From Chryseobacterium gleum (lineage in GTDB: Bacteria > Bacteroidota > Bacteroidia > Flavobacteriales_D > Crocinitomicaceae): 64,000 nucleotides of DNA. The notes under the pieces are model-generated. The model ran no database searches, was not told where the DNA came from, and was given only the letters and a program-made list of their open reading frames with translations. Position numbers and translations under genes: made by a program. This document shows positions 14,821-23,974 of the stretch, piece after piece (the first letter of the stretch is position 1; each line of letters begins with the position of its first letter). The stretch spans positions 1-64,000 of the forward strand of contig CAMDMY010000001.1 of NCBI GenBank assembly GCA_945902775.1. The letters are read 5' to 3'.

Positions 14821-15816
14821 TTAATTTTTAACTATTTTAATTTGAGCATCTTCTTCTGCAATTTTTAAGAAATAGATACCTGCCTCAAAGCTTTCAAGAT
14901 TAAGAAAATAATTAGTTGAAGTAAACATTCCACTCATTTTTTCTTTACCAATATTATCAAATAGCTTAAACGATTTACCTAATTGATCTTGGGTTAGTGT
15001 AATTTTCACTTCTGATGAGGTTGGGTTGGGTGCAAAACTCAATCTACTAGTTTCCTTATTATCTAGACCTGCTATGCAGTTACAGTTTGTAGAGTATTGA
15101 TTAGAACCCAAAGAATAACCATCCCAATCCCAAGTACCTACACTTTCACCTATTTGGCAAAATGATGGATCATCAACTTGAATACATGTTGAATTATTAC
15201 TTTTAATTGTCACTTCTGCCCATTTGTTACATTTTCCGTTATTTAATTTTATACATTTTAAATTATTACTTTCAAGATTTAGTCTTGAGTTTAATTTAAC
15301 ATCATTTATTGAAGATATATCAAATGATGTTAGTGAATAACATCCTTGAACTTCACAGGTTTTACTGATAAAATCAGAAGGGAATTCAATATTTGATAAA
15401 TATGGGGCACCTAAAATCCTAATATAATTCTCACCATGAGGAAGTTTAACAGATTGTAAATAATTACAACCAATAATATCCACTCCTTGAGGTGAATACA
15501 TAGAAGGAGTTAACGTCACGTTACTTAAATCAATATTTACTATTGTTGAACTGTTAAAAGTGATACTTTTTAATTTTTTAAAATCTTGAATACCTGTTAA
15601 ATCTGATACATCTAATCCTATACCAAAATTTAATGAGGTCCAAGCATCTAAACCTGACGTCAGTACATAATTATCATTTACAACACCATTACTAGAAGTA
15701 CTTCCAGACAATGTCTCAATATATTTTTCAAAATTATCATCAGGCACATAAGTGAGTTGTGATATTCCATTTAATGAAATAATAAATGCTAGGAATGTAA
15801 GTGTTAAGTTTTTCAT
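14821..15816 (-). CDS. secreted leucine-rich-like protein with T9SS sorting domain
   Basis: A 331-residue protein with a signal peptide (cleavage near NGISQ). Residues about 22-40 show YVPDDNFEKYIE, the usual opening of Bacteroidota internalin-like proteins. The middle (60-215) carries irregular leucine-rich-like strands (LTGIQDFKKLKSITF, NLKCIKLNNGKCN). A short WDWDGYSLG stretch is followed by the C-terminal sorting domain (FAPNPTSSEVKITL to GIYFLKI), which directs export by T9SS and surface attachment or release. It is one of three co-oriented secreted-protein genes, each preceded by a similar TCTAAGATTTTG-like leader on the forward strand. Function is unknown. Confidence 0.8.
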   Translation of the reverse strand: MKNLTLTFLAFIISLNGISQLTYVPDDNFEKYIETLSGSTSSNGVVNDNYVLTSGLDAWTSLNFGIGLDVSDLTGIQDFKKLKSITFNSSTIVNIDLSNVTLTPSMYSPQGVDIIGCNYLQSVKLPHGENYIRILGAPYLSNIEFPSDFISKTCEVQGCYSLTSFDISSINDVKLNSRLNLESNNLKCIKLNNGKCNKWAEVTIKSNNSTCIQVDDPSFCQIGESVGTWDWDGYSLGSNQYSTNCNCIAGLDNKETSRLSFAPNPTSSEVKITLTQDQLGKSFKLFDNIGKEKMSGMFTSTNYFLNLESFEAGIYFLKIAEEDAQIKIVKN

Positions 15817-15863
15817 TTTCTAAGATTTTGTTTATAACTTTTTTAGTTTCAGTTAATTTTTCT

Positions 15864-16328
15864 TTAGTCAGCTAAAGTAAGCGCCATGCCGTATTGTTGC
15901 CCATTACCCACACCTAAAGCATAGTAGCTTACATAACCATATTTTTTACCATCAGGATACATAATTACTTGAATTTCTGTTTCAGAAGTCTTAAATATAT
16001 ACTGATAAAAATGTGGATATTCATATCTTATGTAACAAGCAATAGTTTCTGACTTATGATTTAAAGGCGCATCAGTTATTAGTTCAAAATGAATACTATC
16101 TCCAGGAACATAAGTTAATTCTATTTTACTATTCTTGTTTTTTAAATCATCATATCCATCATTCAAAGAATAGTTTAAATCAAAATTACTATATGTACTT
16201 GTTACATATTTAATACCCATAGGATAAGTAGTTGGTGTTGTTGGTGTCGCCGCAACAGGTGCTGGATTATTTTTTTGGCAAGAACCTAAAACTAAAATTG
16301 CCACCGCTAAGTAAAATAAATTTTTCAT
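15864..16328 (-). CDS. small lipoprotein of unknown function
   Basis: A 154-residue protein with a lipoprotein signal: MKNLFYLAVAILVLGSC, lipobox LGSC with Cys17, then a proline/threonine-rich spacer. The mature part (about 40-154) is predicted to be mostly beta strand (YSNFDLNYSLND, ETIACYIRYEYPHFYQYIF) and has no recognised domain. Being a lipoprotein in this phylum it probably ends in the outer membrane. It sits 48 bp from the LRR-like T9SS gene and 26 bp from the propeller-like gene, so the three may be co-transcribed. Its signal peptide resembles the stub at 14783. Confidence 0.7.
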   Translation of the reverse strand: MKNLFYLAVAILVLGSCQKNNPAPVAATPTTPTTYPMGIKYVTSTYSNFDLNYSLNDGYDDLKNKNSKIELTYVPGDSIHFELITDAPLNHKSETIACYIRYEYPHFYQYIFKTSETEIQVIMYPDGKKYGYVSYYALGVGNGQQYGMALTLAD

Positions 16329-16353
16329 TTTCCAAGATTTTGTTAATTACCTT

Positions 16354-18492
16354 CTAATTTTTAATAAATTTTATACAATTGTTCAATTCCCTTACTTTAA
16401 GGATGTATAAACCATTTTTTAAGTTATCACAATTAATAATCTCTTCCTTATTTTTTATACTACCAGTTTTTACAATTTCTCCTATTGGATTTAGTATTAT
16501 GTAGTTTAATTCTTCTTGTAATGCACTTGATGAAATGGTTAAATCATTAAGTACCGGGTTATTTATAATTATTGAATTTTCAAGTTGATTTTCAGATAAT
16601 GAATTTGTTGAATTATTTATCAATAAAATGACAGTATCAGAATATTGAGTAGCATTACAATGCGAATTAATTCGGCAGTAGAAGTATTGATTATTGTTTA
16701 ATAAAGAGACATTAGAAATAACTAATTTGTTAGTATTTGCTCCAGAATATTGTCCTGCATTGGTTATATTTTGAAATCCTGCACCAAAATCAGTTTGCCA
16801 TTGATATGCTGCAGAAGGATCTGTATGGTCTACTATAAATGTTGCATTTGTATTTATAATAGAATTAGTATTAATTGGTTGTATGGTTATATCATCACAA
16901 ACATCTACATTAAAATATGCAGTATCTTTGCATGTATTATTATCTGAAATATAACATACAAAATTATTTAAATTATCATCTTGCGAATAATTTGAATTTA
17001 GTATTGTTAACTGATTAGTCGAGACCCCTTGATAATTTAAACCATTTGTCAATAATGAACCTCCTAAATACCAATTGTATACCAATGGTGAAGTACTATT
17101 CACTGTTATTGGTAATGAACTCACATTATTTCCAGAATTTACTGAAGTGGAATAATTACCATTGGTGAGAATATGAAAATTATCACAGTTGTAATTTGGG
17201 TTAATTTTCACTAACCATAAATCATATAACCCTCCATGAACACCAGAAATATCACCATTGTTTGACCCTCCAGTACCTACAACAATTATATTTCCATCAT
17301 TTGTTTTTTTAATATCTTGCAAACCATCACCACTATAACTTCCGATACATTTTTGCCATAAAATTGTGCCAATACTATTAAGTTTTAAAAGCCAACCATC
17401 ACTAGATCCTCCATGGTTTCCTATAACATCATTATTAGTTGATGATGTTGTTCCTACAACTATATATTCACCATTCACAGTTTGAATAATTTCGGCTACA
17501 AGATCTAAGTTGGAACCACCGTAACATTTTTGCCATTGAAGTAGACCAGTAGAATTTATTTTTACCACCCAAAAATCACCCCCACCCTTATTTAATGTTA
17601 CATCTCCATTATTAGAATATGAATTTCCGACAAAAATATAGCCGCCATCATTTGTTGTGCTGATACCATAACCCTGATCATAGCTTGTGCCTCCATAGCA
17701 TTTTTGCCATATTAAATTACCTATTGATGAAAACTTAATTATCCAAACATCATCAGCACCATTATTACTAGTTACATTGCCATTGAAAGAACCTGTGTAT
17801 CCACATATTATAAAATTCCCATCATTAGTTGCAATAATTTTATTACCCCTATCATTACCGGTTCCTCCAAAAGACTTTTGCCATTGCAAAACACCTATAC
17901 TGTTGACTTTTACTACCCAAATATCAAAATTCCCATGATTACCGGATACATTTCCATTATTTAATTCATTAAATCCTGTAAATATATATCCTCCATCAGA
18001 TGTTTCTAATACGGATGATGCTTCTTCACTACCTGTACTTCCGTAACATTTTTGCCATTGTATAACACCTAAACTGTCAATTTTTATAAGCCAAGAATCA
18101 TAATGTCCACTTGAGGAAGTATGATTATTTGTGACGTTGCCATCATATGACTCTGTATTTCCTGAAATTAAATAACCACCATCAGATGTTTGTATTATAC
18201 AATGTGCATTATCAGAAAGAGACCCCCCAAACGATTTTTGCCATTGTAAAACACCAGTACTGTTAACTTTTACAACCCAAACATCATTATCACCATGATT
18301 ACCAGTAACATCAAAATCTATAGAATTTGAGAAACCTGCAGAAATATATCCGCCATCTGATGTTTGTATTATACTCGCAGCAAAATCATAATTTGTACCG
18401 CCAAATGATTTCTGCCAATCAATAACTGGTAATTGACAAAATATATGTTGACTTAATACTCCTAAAATTAAAATAACTAGTAATTTTTTCAT
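16354..18492 (-). CDS. seven-repeat propeller-like secreted protein with T9SS sorting domain
   Basis: A 712-residue protein with a signal peptide. Residues about 20-440 contain seven copies of a roughly 60-residue unit with the signature WQKSFGG or WQKCYGG, then TSDGGYIxxG, then DxWVVKxNSxGxLQ. Seven such units fit a seven-bladed beta-propeller. Two Ig-like segments follow (about 450-620; VYNWYLGGS, AAYQWQTD). The C-terminal 80 residues form a T9SS sorting domain ending GLYILKVRELNNCIKFIKN. The protein is predicted to be exported by T9SS and shown on the surface. Ligand is unknown. The near-identical repeat units suggest recent internal duplication. Confidence 0.82.
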   Translation of the reverse strand: MKKLLVILILGVLSQHIFCQLPVIDWQKSFGGTNYDFAASIIQTSDGGYISAGFSNSIDFDVTGNHGDNDVWVVKVNSTGVLQWQKSFGGSLSDNAHCIIQTSDGGYLISGNTESYDGNVTNNHTSSSGHYDSWLIKIDSLGVIQWQKCYGSTGSEEASSVLETSDGGYIFTGFNELNNGNVSGNHGNFDIWVVKVNSIGVLQWQKSFGGTGNDRGNKIIATNDGNFIICGYTGSFNGNVTSNNGADDVWIIKFSSIGNLIWQKCYGGTSYDQGYGISTTNDGGYIFVGNSYSNNGDVTLNKGGGDFWVVKINSTGLLQWQKCYGGSNLDLVAEIIQTVNGEYIVVGTTSSTNNDVIGNHGGSSDGWLLKLNSIGTILWQKCIGSYSGDGLQDIKKTNDGNIIVVGTGGSNNGDISGVHGGLYDLWLVKINPNYNCDNFHILTNGNYSTSVNSGNNVSSLPITVNSTSPLVYNWYLGGSLLTNGLNYQGVSTNQLTILNSNYSQDDNLNNFVCYISDNNTCKDTAYFNVDVCDDITIQPINTNSIINTNATFIVDHTDPSAAYQWQTDFGAGFQNITNAGQYSGANTNKLVISNVSLLNNNQYFYCRINSHCNATQYSDTVILLINNSTNSLSENQLENSIIINNPVLNDLTISSSALQEELNYIILNPIGEIVKTGSIKNKEEIINCDNLKNGLYILKVRELNNCIKFIKN

Positions 18493-18624
18493 GAATTATA
18501 ATTTTAGATTACTATTATATAAGATATTATATTTCAACAAGTTAGGTTAAAATTTACTGATGATATTTATCAACCTAGCCCCTAAACAGAAGATGTAAAG
18601 GGGCCTTTAATTTTTTATTCTTTA

Positions 18625-19182
18625 TTAAAATTTAATTGTTGCACCTATATTAAGATAAGATACACCATAACCAATTTCAGCAAATGCTGCAATATTATTA
18701 GTAAAGAAATACCTACTACCAGCAAATGCTTGAATTCCTACAGGGCTACCAAATGAAAAATTAGTTGAAGAACTACTACTTGTATAAGAAAAGTTTCTAT
18801 AAGCTAATCCAGCTCCTGCATAAGGATCAAATTTATCATTTGATAATTTGAAGTGGTATGCACCTCTTACTGCAACTGCCAATTGTGATATATTCATATC
18901 TATTGCGGTACCTATCATATCATAACTTGCTGTGTTTCTTAAATAGTTAACACTAACACCCACACCGATATTATCCGTTATCCCACGTTCAAAATAGACT
19001 CCTAATGGTCCAACTGTTGATGACTTATAGTTTGGTGAACTTGAATAAATCTTCGTCCAATTTGCTCCAATAGCACCTAAACCGTAACTTACAGAGACAT
19101 AGTTATCTCCTTTTGAGAATGTTTTTTGAGAAAAAGAAAGTTGTGATACTATCAAACTTGCTACAAGAATTAATTTTTTCAT
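18625..19182 (-). CDS. outer-membrane beta-barrel protein (OmpA/porin-like fold)
   Basis: A 185-residue protein with a signal peptide (MKKLILVASLIVSQLSFS, cut near SQK). The mature part alternates amphipathic strands rich in Tyr, Gly and Ser: VSYGLGAIGANWTKIY, IGVGVSVNYLRN, AVAVRGAYHFKL, FDPYAGAGLAYR, and the last strand SYLNIGATIKF ending in Phe, as expected for insertion by BAM. This is the small eight-stranded outer-membrane barrel family common in Bacteroidota. It is divergent from an XRE regulator gene; a palindrome lies in the shared region, so the regulator may control it. Confidence 0.82.
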   Translation of the reverse strand: MKKLILVASLIVSQLSFSQKTFSKGDNYVSVSYGLGAIGANWTKIYSSSPNYKSSTVGPLGVYFERGITDNIGVGVSVNYLRNTASYDMIGTAIDMNISQLAVAVRGAYHFKLSNDKFDPYAGAGLAYRNFSYTSSSSSTNFSFGSPVGIQAFAGSRYFFTNNIAAFAEIGYGVSYLNIGATIKF

Positions 19183-19221
19183 GTTTTTTTAAAGGTTAAT
19201 GATTAATTATTAGTTTTTTCA

Positions 19222-19256
19222 CAAATATACAAAAAACTAAACATATATGTTTAGTT
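19222..19256. promoter_or_regulatory. divergent promoter region with perfect 22-bp palindrome
   Basis: A perfect palindrome covers 19235-19256 with core CTAAACATATATGTTTAG. The minus strand has a TATATTTG box at 19222-19229 for the barrel gene, so the palindrome occupies the region just upstream of that -7 box. It ends 31 bases before the ATG of the XRE gene. It fits an operator for a dimeric XRE repressor acting on the barrel gene and on itself. Confidence 0.65.
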
Positions 19257-19287
19257 GATAATAAAAATTCATTCTGAATTTGCAGAG

Positions 19288-19527
19288 ATGGAAAAATCTG
19301 CCTTTAATAGAGCAATTGGGAAACAAATTAGAAACACTAGATTAAAGTTAGAGTTAACTCAAGCAGAGCTAGCTGATAAACTTGGTTTAGACTATCAATA
19401 TATTTCAAGGTTGGAGCGGGGGCAGATCTCCCCAACTCTATTTTGGTTATATGATTTTTGCAGTGCACTTGAAATAGATATAGAAGATTTTATCCATGAA
19501 TTGAATGGGTATCTTAAAAGCACCTGA
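19288..19527 (+). CDS. XRE-family transcriptional regulator
   Basis: A 79-residue single-domain regulator. The ATG at 19288 (MEKSAFNRAIG) is preferred; a longer frame would need TTG at 19255, inside the palindromic operator. The HTH runs over residues about 12-68: IRNTRLKLELTQAELADKLG, then DYQYISRLERGQISPTLFWL. Such small XRE proteins bind palindromes as dimers. The perfect palindrome 31 bp upstream and the divergent outer-membrane gene make a local autoregulated switch likely; this is inference. A strong terminator follows at 19629-19656. Confidence 0.85.
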   Translation: MEKSAFNRAIGKQIRNTRLKLELTQAELADKLGLDYQYISRLERGQISPTLFWLYDFCSALEIDIEDFIHELNGYLKST

Positions 19528-19594
19528 TCAATGATATTGATTAATAAATAGTTAAGCGTAATTTTTGGCTCCCCACAACTTTCGGGTTTGATCC

Positions 19595-19632
19595 TTTTTT
19601 TGGTGGCTGAGGCACTCGAAGCCACAAAAAAA
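19595..19632. repeat. hairpin of the GTGGCTGAG...AAGCCAC intergenic repeat family
   Basis: Stem GTGGCT (19603-19608) pairs with AGCCAC (19620-19625), flanked by a T-run on the left and an A-run on the right, so it could stop transcription both ways. The wording resembles the CTTCGACAAGCTCAG-type repeats scattered in Flavobacteriia, one of which lies at 54668-54690. Confidence 0.5.
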
Positions 19633-19656
19633 GCAACTTATTTCTAAGTTGCTTTT
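19629..19656. terminator. bidirectional Rho-independent terminator
   Basis: AAAAGCAACTTA (19629-19640) pairs perfectly with TAAGTTGCTTTT (19645-19656) around TTTC. It separates the XRE gene from the convergent initiator tRNA gene. Confidence 0.75.
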
Positions 19657-19677
19657 CAAATTTGCCTTATGGCCTTG

Positions 19678-19750
<73 letters not shown>

Positions 19751-19790
19751 CTCTATTCAAATATAGTAATTGCTTACTCTAAGTGCGATG

Positions 19791-19798
19791 CAAAGATA
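19791..19798 (-). promoter_or_regulatory. -7 box of the initiator tRNA gene
   Basis: TATCTTTG on the minus strand matches TAnnTTTG and lies 40 bases upstream of the tRNA 5' end, leaving a short leader to be trimmed. No clear -33 TTG was found. Confidence 0.5.
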
Positions 19799-19895
19799 TG
19801 AATTTTTTATTGATAAATCCTAGTAAATTAAAATAAAAATATTTTTTCGTTAAGAAAAGATGACTAGAAGGCATAGAATTACTCAGATAACTTGT

Positions 19896-19903
19896 TACTT
19901 TTG
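19896..19903 (+). promoter_or_regulatory. -7 box of the lipoprotein gene
   Basis: TACTTTTG followed by TCGCAA matches TAnnTTTG and lies 31 bases before the chosen ATG at 19935. It shows that a reading frame extended upstream to 19860 would start before the transcript. Confidence 0.5.
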
Positions 19904-19934
19904 TCGCAATATTAATTATAGAAGAAAAACACCA

Positions 19935-20726
19935 ATGAAAAATATTATCTCTATCTCGTTCATCTTATTTGTTTTAATTGGTTGTAAATCGAAAAGTGAA
20001 AAATTAGGTGCTGATAATTCTTCAGTTCAATCATTTTCTAAGAACGAAAAACAAGAAAATGAAATAGAAAAGAGAATTGCAGATACTGATTTACAAGAAA
20101 AATTAGCCATTACAAACAGTTTATTTTTCACGAAAGAAGATGGATCTTCATTTGAAGTAAAAGCTTTCTTGGATAAATCGGATGCAGTTTTGAAAGTGGA
20201 ACAAAAATTTGTAAACGGTAAAACAAACGAGTACGGTACAATTTTGTTTTATGTTTTGAATGGAAAAAAATATGCTTCAAAAGAACGTTTCGAAGATAGA
20301 TCGGGAGAGAAACCAACTTTTATTGAACGAGTTTCTTACTATAATGAGAAAGAAAAAGTAACTCAAACAAAAATCAGAAAAGCCTTTTTTGAAGAAGAAT
20401 TAGATGCTCAACCATTCGAAAAAACAGAAGTATACGATTGCTCTATTATGTTAGCAATGAATGCTTTAAATCAGGAAGGTATTTTTGAAACTCGTTTTCA
20501 AGGATTTGTTTTCAACGGAAATACAACGTATGTAACAGTTGGTGAAGCAGGTGAAAACGGCTATATATCAGCACTTTTACTTCAGTACGAAGACGAAACA
20601 ACACGTAAATTGATGAAAAATCAAAAAAAGATGTTGGGTAAAAAATTAGATCTTGGATTTCAAAAAATGGTCGATGATACAGGTTTTGAATTTCAAGTTT
20701 TATTGACTGTGGAAATGGCTAAATAG
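19935..20726 (+). CDS. lipoprotein of unknown function
   Basis: A 263-residue protein starting MKNIISISFILFVLIGC, with lipobox LIGC and Cys17. A charged linker (about 20-60, rich in Lys and Glu) precedes a mostly beta-strand mature domain with no recognised family. The start is chosen because the frame's earlier start lies upstream of the promoter box at 19896 and because the lipoprotein signal begins here. Cys in ACKSK is the lipid attachment site. It is a single gene with its own promoter. Location in the outer membrane, facing the periplasm, is inferred from the phylum's usual sorting. Confidence 0.7.
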   Translation: MKNIISISFILFVLIGCKSKSEKLGADNSSVQSFSKNEKQENEIEKRIADTDLQEKLAITNSLFFTKEDGSSFEVKAFLDKSDAVLKVEQKFVNGKTNEYGTILFYVLNGKKYASKERFEDRSGEKPTFIERVSYYNEKEKVTQTKIRKAFFEEELDAQPFEKTEVYDCSIMLAMNALNQEGIFETRFQGFVFNGNTTYVTVGEAGENGYISALLLQYEDETTRKLMKNQKKMLGKKLDLGFQKMVDDTGFEFQVLLTVEMAK

Positions 20727-20886
20727 AAATTTAGGAAGTTTTTTAATTAATTATTTTCACCAACTGTCACCTAATATTTCCATTTATCCTTTTTATTGGG
20801 AAGTAGTATTACTTTTCCTCATTTTTGTTTTTGAATTATTTCAAATTCAATCAATTAATTTGTTATTTATTAAGTTGTAATTACAT

Positions 20887-23859
20887 ATGAAGAATTATTT
20901 AACGTTAGCAATTTCTTTTCTTTTCTTAGGAAATTTATTTAGTCAATCTTATTGGCAACAAGAAGTTAACTACAAAATTGATGTTAAGTTAGATGATAAA
21001 AAGCACGAGTTGGTTGCTTTTGAAGAATTTGAATATATCAATAATTCTCCCCAAAAATTAGATTTTTTAATGATTCATCTTTGGCCAAATGCGTATCAAA
21101 ATGAAAAAACAGCATTGGGTCAACAGTTATGGGAAAAAGGAAATCAACTTCTTAGATTTGGAGCAGACAGTTTAAAAGGTGGAATAAACGGACTTGATTT
21201 TAAAGTGAATGGAGAAAAAGTCGAGTGGAATCTGGATGTTTTAAATACGGATATTTGTAAATTAATTTTAAATAAACCGCTTCTACCGGGCGAAAAAATC
21301 AACGTTTCTACTCCATTCAATGTTAGAATACCATCTGGTGAAATTTCAAGATTAGGACACGTAGGTCAATCGTATCAAATTACACAATGGTATCCAAAAC
21401 CAGCAGTTTACGATAAAAATGGATGGAATGAAATTCCGTATTTAAACCAAGGTGAATTTTATTCTGAATTTGGCTCTTTTGATGTAAGTATTTCATTACC
21501 AAGTAATTATGTTGTTGGTTCAACGGGTGATTTACAAACAGAATCTGAAGTTGTATTTATGAATGAAATGGCAGAAAAGTCCCAAAAGAAATTAAAGGAC
21601 TCAACTTTAGTTGATTCTGCATCAAAAGCGTTATTTCCAGTTTCTTCTTCCGAATTTAAGACGATTCGTTTTATTCAATCCAAAGTACATGATTTTGCTT
21701 GGTTTGCCGATAAACGATTTGAAGTGCTAAAAGGAGAAGTTGAGTTACCTCAATCGAAAAGAAAAGTAACGACTTGGGCATTGTTCACACCTAAAAATGC
21801 ATCTGTATGGGAAAATGCGATTGAATATATTAATGATGGAACGTATTATTATTCACTTTGGAATGGCGATTATCCTTACAACCACGTAACAGCAGTAGAT
21901 GGAACAATAAGTGCTGGAGGCGGTATGGAATATCCAAACGTAACAGTTATAGGAAATACAGGTTCAAAAGAAGATTTAGAAGTAGTTATCGTTCACGAAG
22001 TTGGACACAATTGGTTTTACGGAATTTTAGGTTCGAATGAACGAGTTCATGGTTGGATGGATGAGGGATTGAATACATTAAATGAAGTTCGATATATTCA
22101 AACGAAATATCCTGAGAATACGAGAATGTCAGATCAGATATTAAATGGGAAATTGCATTTTGATCATTTAAGTCACCACGATATGAATGACATTACATTT
22201 AGAACAACTGCAATTTTAGGTGAAGATCAACCAATCGAAACACATTCAGCGGATTTTTCAGATATGAATTATGGTTCAATTATGTATATGAAAACCGGCT
22301 TAGTTATGTTTTATCTGCGCAATTATTTGGGTGAAGATCTATTTGGAAAATGTACTCATGCTTATTTTGAAAAGTGGAAATTTAAACATCCACAGCCTGA
22401 AGATTTAAGAGAAGTGTTTGAAAAAGAATCAGGGAAAGATTTGTCTTGGCTTTTTGAAGATTTAATTAAAACAACCAATCATATTGATTATAAAATTCAG
22501 CATGTAAGGAAAGTAAAAGAGGGAACGGATGTATTGGTTAAAAATGTTGGACAAGTAAACGGGCCAATTAGCGTTTCAGCCTATGAAAAGGGAGTAATCG
22601 TTGACACAAAATGGGCAGAACCAGGAGACGATAAAAGAACAATTCATTTTTCATCTTCTTCTATTGATGAGGTGAGAATAGATCCTTTTAGAAATATTCC
22701 AGAGTTAAATAGAACCAACAATAGTTGGAATAAAAGTCTAATATTCAATAAAAAAGAACCTTTAAAATTTGAGTTTTTGTTTGGAGATCAAGCAACTAAT
22801 AAAACAAATGTCTTTTGGACACCAATGATTGCAGGAAATAGTTATGATAAAATGATGTTAGGTGCAGTTTGTCATAATTACGGAGTGGCATTCAAAAAAA
22901 CACAGTATTTAATCGCTCCATTTTATTCAATCGGACGAAAAAACATTTCAGGAATTGCTGAATGGAGTTACAGTATTTTACCAAAAAGCACCATCAAATT
23001 AGCAAGAGTTGGAGTTTCTGGTAAATCGTTTAAAGATGGAGTAGAAGATCGTTCAGAATTTGTAAATGTTTCACCTTACCTATTTATGAAGTTGGGTAAT
23101 CGAAAAAATGCAAGTCCTTTCACACACAATTTACTCTTCCAGAGTTCGTATACAAATAGATTGAGAAATTCAACTACTTCTGAAGAAATGGGAGGTTTTG
23201 TAAAATATGCGTTCGATTATTCTAAATCGGATTATGTTGTAAATGGGAATGTTAGAACTGATTATATTCAAGGAGTTTCTAATTCAAATCAAATGGGACG
23301 TTTTTCATTGGAAAACACGTATAAGTATAGATACATGAAAAACAAGATGAACCGTTGGATTGAGTTGAGATTGTTTTTCGGTAAAAACTATTTAATGAAT
23401 ACGATAAGTAATTATGATAAAGAAAGATATAGTTTTGCTTTAGCTGGAGCGACGGGTGTTCAAGATATTTTCTACGAAGAATATTTCTTTAACCGAGGCA
23501 ATCAGAGCAATATTACAGAGAATTTCCGAGTTGAAAATATGGGTGGATTTAAAAGTTCAAGTTCGTTTGGAACAACTTCTCAATGGTTGACTTCAGCAAA
23601 TTTATTTTTCCAATTACCTATTAAATTTAACGGATTAGGAGTATTTGCTGATGCAGGAGCTGTAAGTCAAAACGGAACAGTTTATGGCGCTTTCAATACA
23701 GGAATTGGGTTTAGAATTTCGCAGATTTTTGGAATTTATTTCCCCTTGTATCAAAGTGTGAATATGGGTAATCTGTATACTAATTATCAATCTTCCATTC
23801 GATTCTCACTTAAAATGAATATGGTTAACAAAGGAATGAAATTAAAATTTAATTTGTGA
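20887..23859 (+). CDS. secreted M1-family metallopeptidase
   Basis: A 990-residue protein with a signal peptide (cut near FSQS). The M1 catalytic domain spans about 25-540: the exopeptidase-type motif is GGGMEYP, the zinc motif is H370-E371-VG-H374, and the third ligand is Glu393 in MDEGLN, exactly 18 residues after the second His. The residues that follow (560-990) are beta-strand rich with barrel-like segments (FRISQIFGIYFPLYQSV), longer than a plain aminopeptidase. Several Bacteroidota M1 proteins carry such an extension. It probably trims peptides in the periplasm or at the outer membrane. It stands alone with a short 5' gap, followed by a TonB-type gene. Confidence 0.9.
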   Translation: MKNYLTLAISFLFLGNLFSQSYWQQEVNYKIDVKLDDKKHELVAFEEFEYINNSPQKLDFLMIHLWPNAYQNEKTALGQQLWEKGNQLLRFGADSLKGGINGLDFKVNGEKVEWNLDVLNTDICKLILNKPLLPGEKINVSTPFNVRIPSGEISRLGHVGQSYQITQWYPKPAVYDKNGWNEIPYLNQGEFYSEFGSFDVSISLPSNYVVGSTGDLQTESEVVFMNEMAEKSQKKLKDSTLVDSASKALFPVSSSEFKTIRFIQSKVHDFAWFADKRFEVLKGEVELPQSKRKVTTWALFTPKNASVWENAIEYINDGTYYYSLWNGDYPYNHVTAVDGTISAGGGMEYPNVTVIGNTGSKEDLEVVIVHEVGHNWFYGILGSNERVHGWMDEGLNTLNEVRYIQTKYPENTRMSDQILNGKLHFDHLSHHDMNDITFRTTAILGEDQPIETHSADFSDMNYGSIMYMKTGLVMFYLRNYLGEDLFGKCTHAYFEKWKFKHPQPEDLREVFEKESGKDLSWLFEDLIKTTNHIDYKIQHVRKVKEGTDVLVKNVGQVNGPISVSAYEKGVIVDTKWAEPGDDKRTIHFSSSSIDEVRIDPFRNIPELNRTNNSWNKSLIFNKKEPLKFEFLFGDQATNKTNVFWTPMIAGNSYDKMMLGAVCHNYGVAFKKTQYLIAPFYSIGRKNISGIAEWSYSILPKSTIKLARVGVSGKSFKDGVEDRSEFVNVSPYLFMKLGNRKNASPFTHNLLFQSSYTNRLRNSTTSEEMGGFVKYAFDYSKSDYVVNGNVRTDYIQGVSNSNQMGRFSLENTYKYRYMKNKMNRWIELRLFFGKNYLMNTISNYDKERYSFALAGATGVQDIFYEEYFFNRGNQSNITENFRVENMGGFKSSSSFGTTSQWLTSANLFFQLPIKFNGLGVFADAGAVSQNGTVYGAFNTGIGFRISQIFGIYFPLYQSVNMGNLYTNYQSSIRFSLKMNMVNKGMKLKFNL

Positions 23860-23944
23860 TGAAGACGTATTAATTGATTTAGCCACCCACCTTCGAATTT
23901 TGCCTTTAATCATTTTTAACAGTTTTAATTAAAATACTGTGCTT

Positions 23945-23952
23945 ATACTTGT
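23945..23952 (+). promoter_or_regulatory. -7-like box upstream of the outer-membrane receptor gene
   Basis: TATACTTG followed by TCGCG resembles the TAnnTTTG box and the TTTGTCGC-type start seen at 19896. It leaves a leader of about 15 bases before the ATG at 23975. Confidence 0.35.
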
Positions 23953-23974
23953 CGCGTAAACATTAAACGTGACT

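Noticed and set aside
19860-19934. 25-residue N-terminal extension of the lipoprotein
   Set aside because: It begins upstream of the TACTTTTG promoter box and would mask the lipoprotein signal that starts at 19935.
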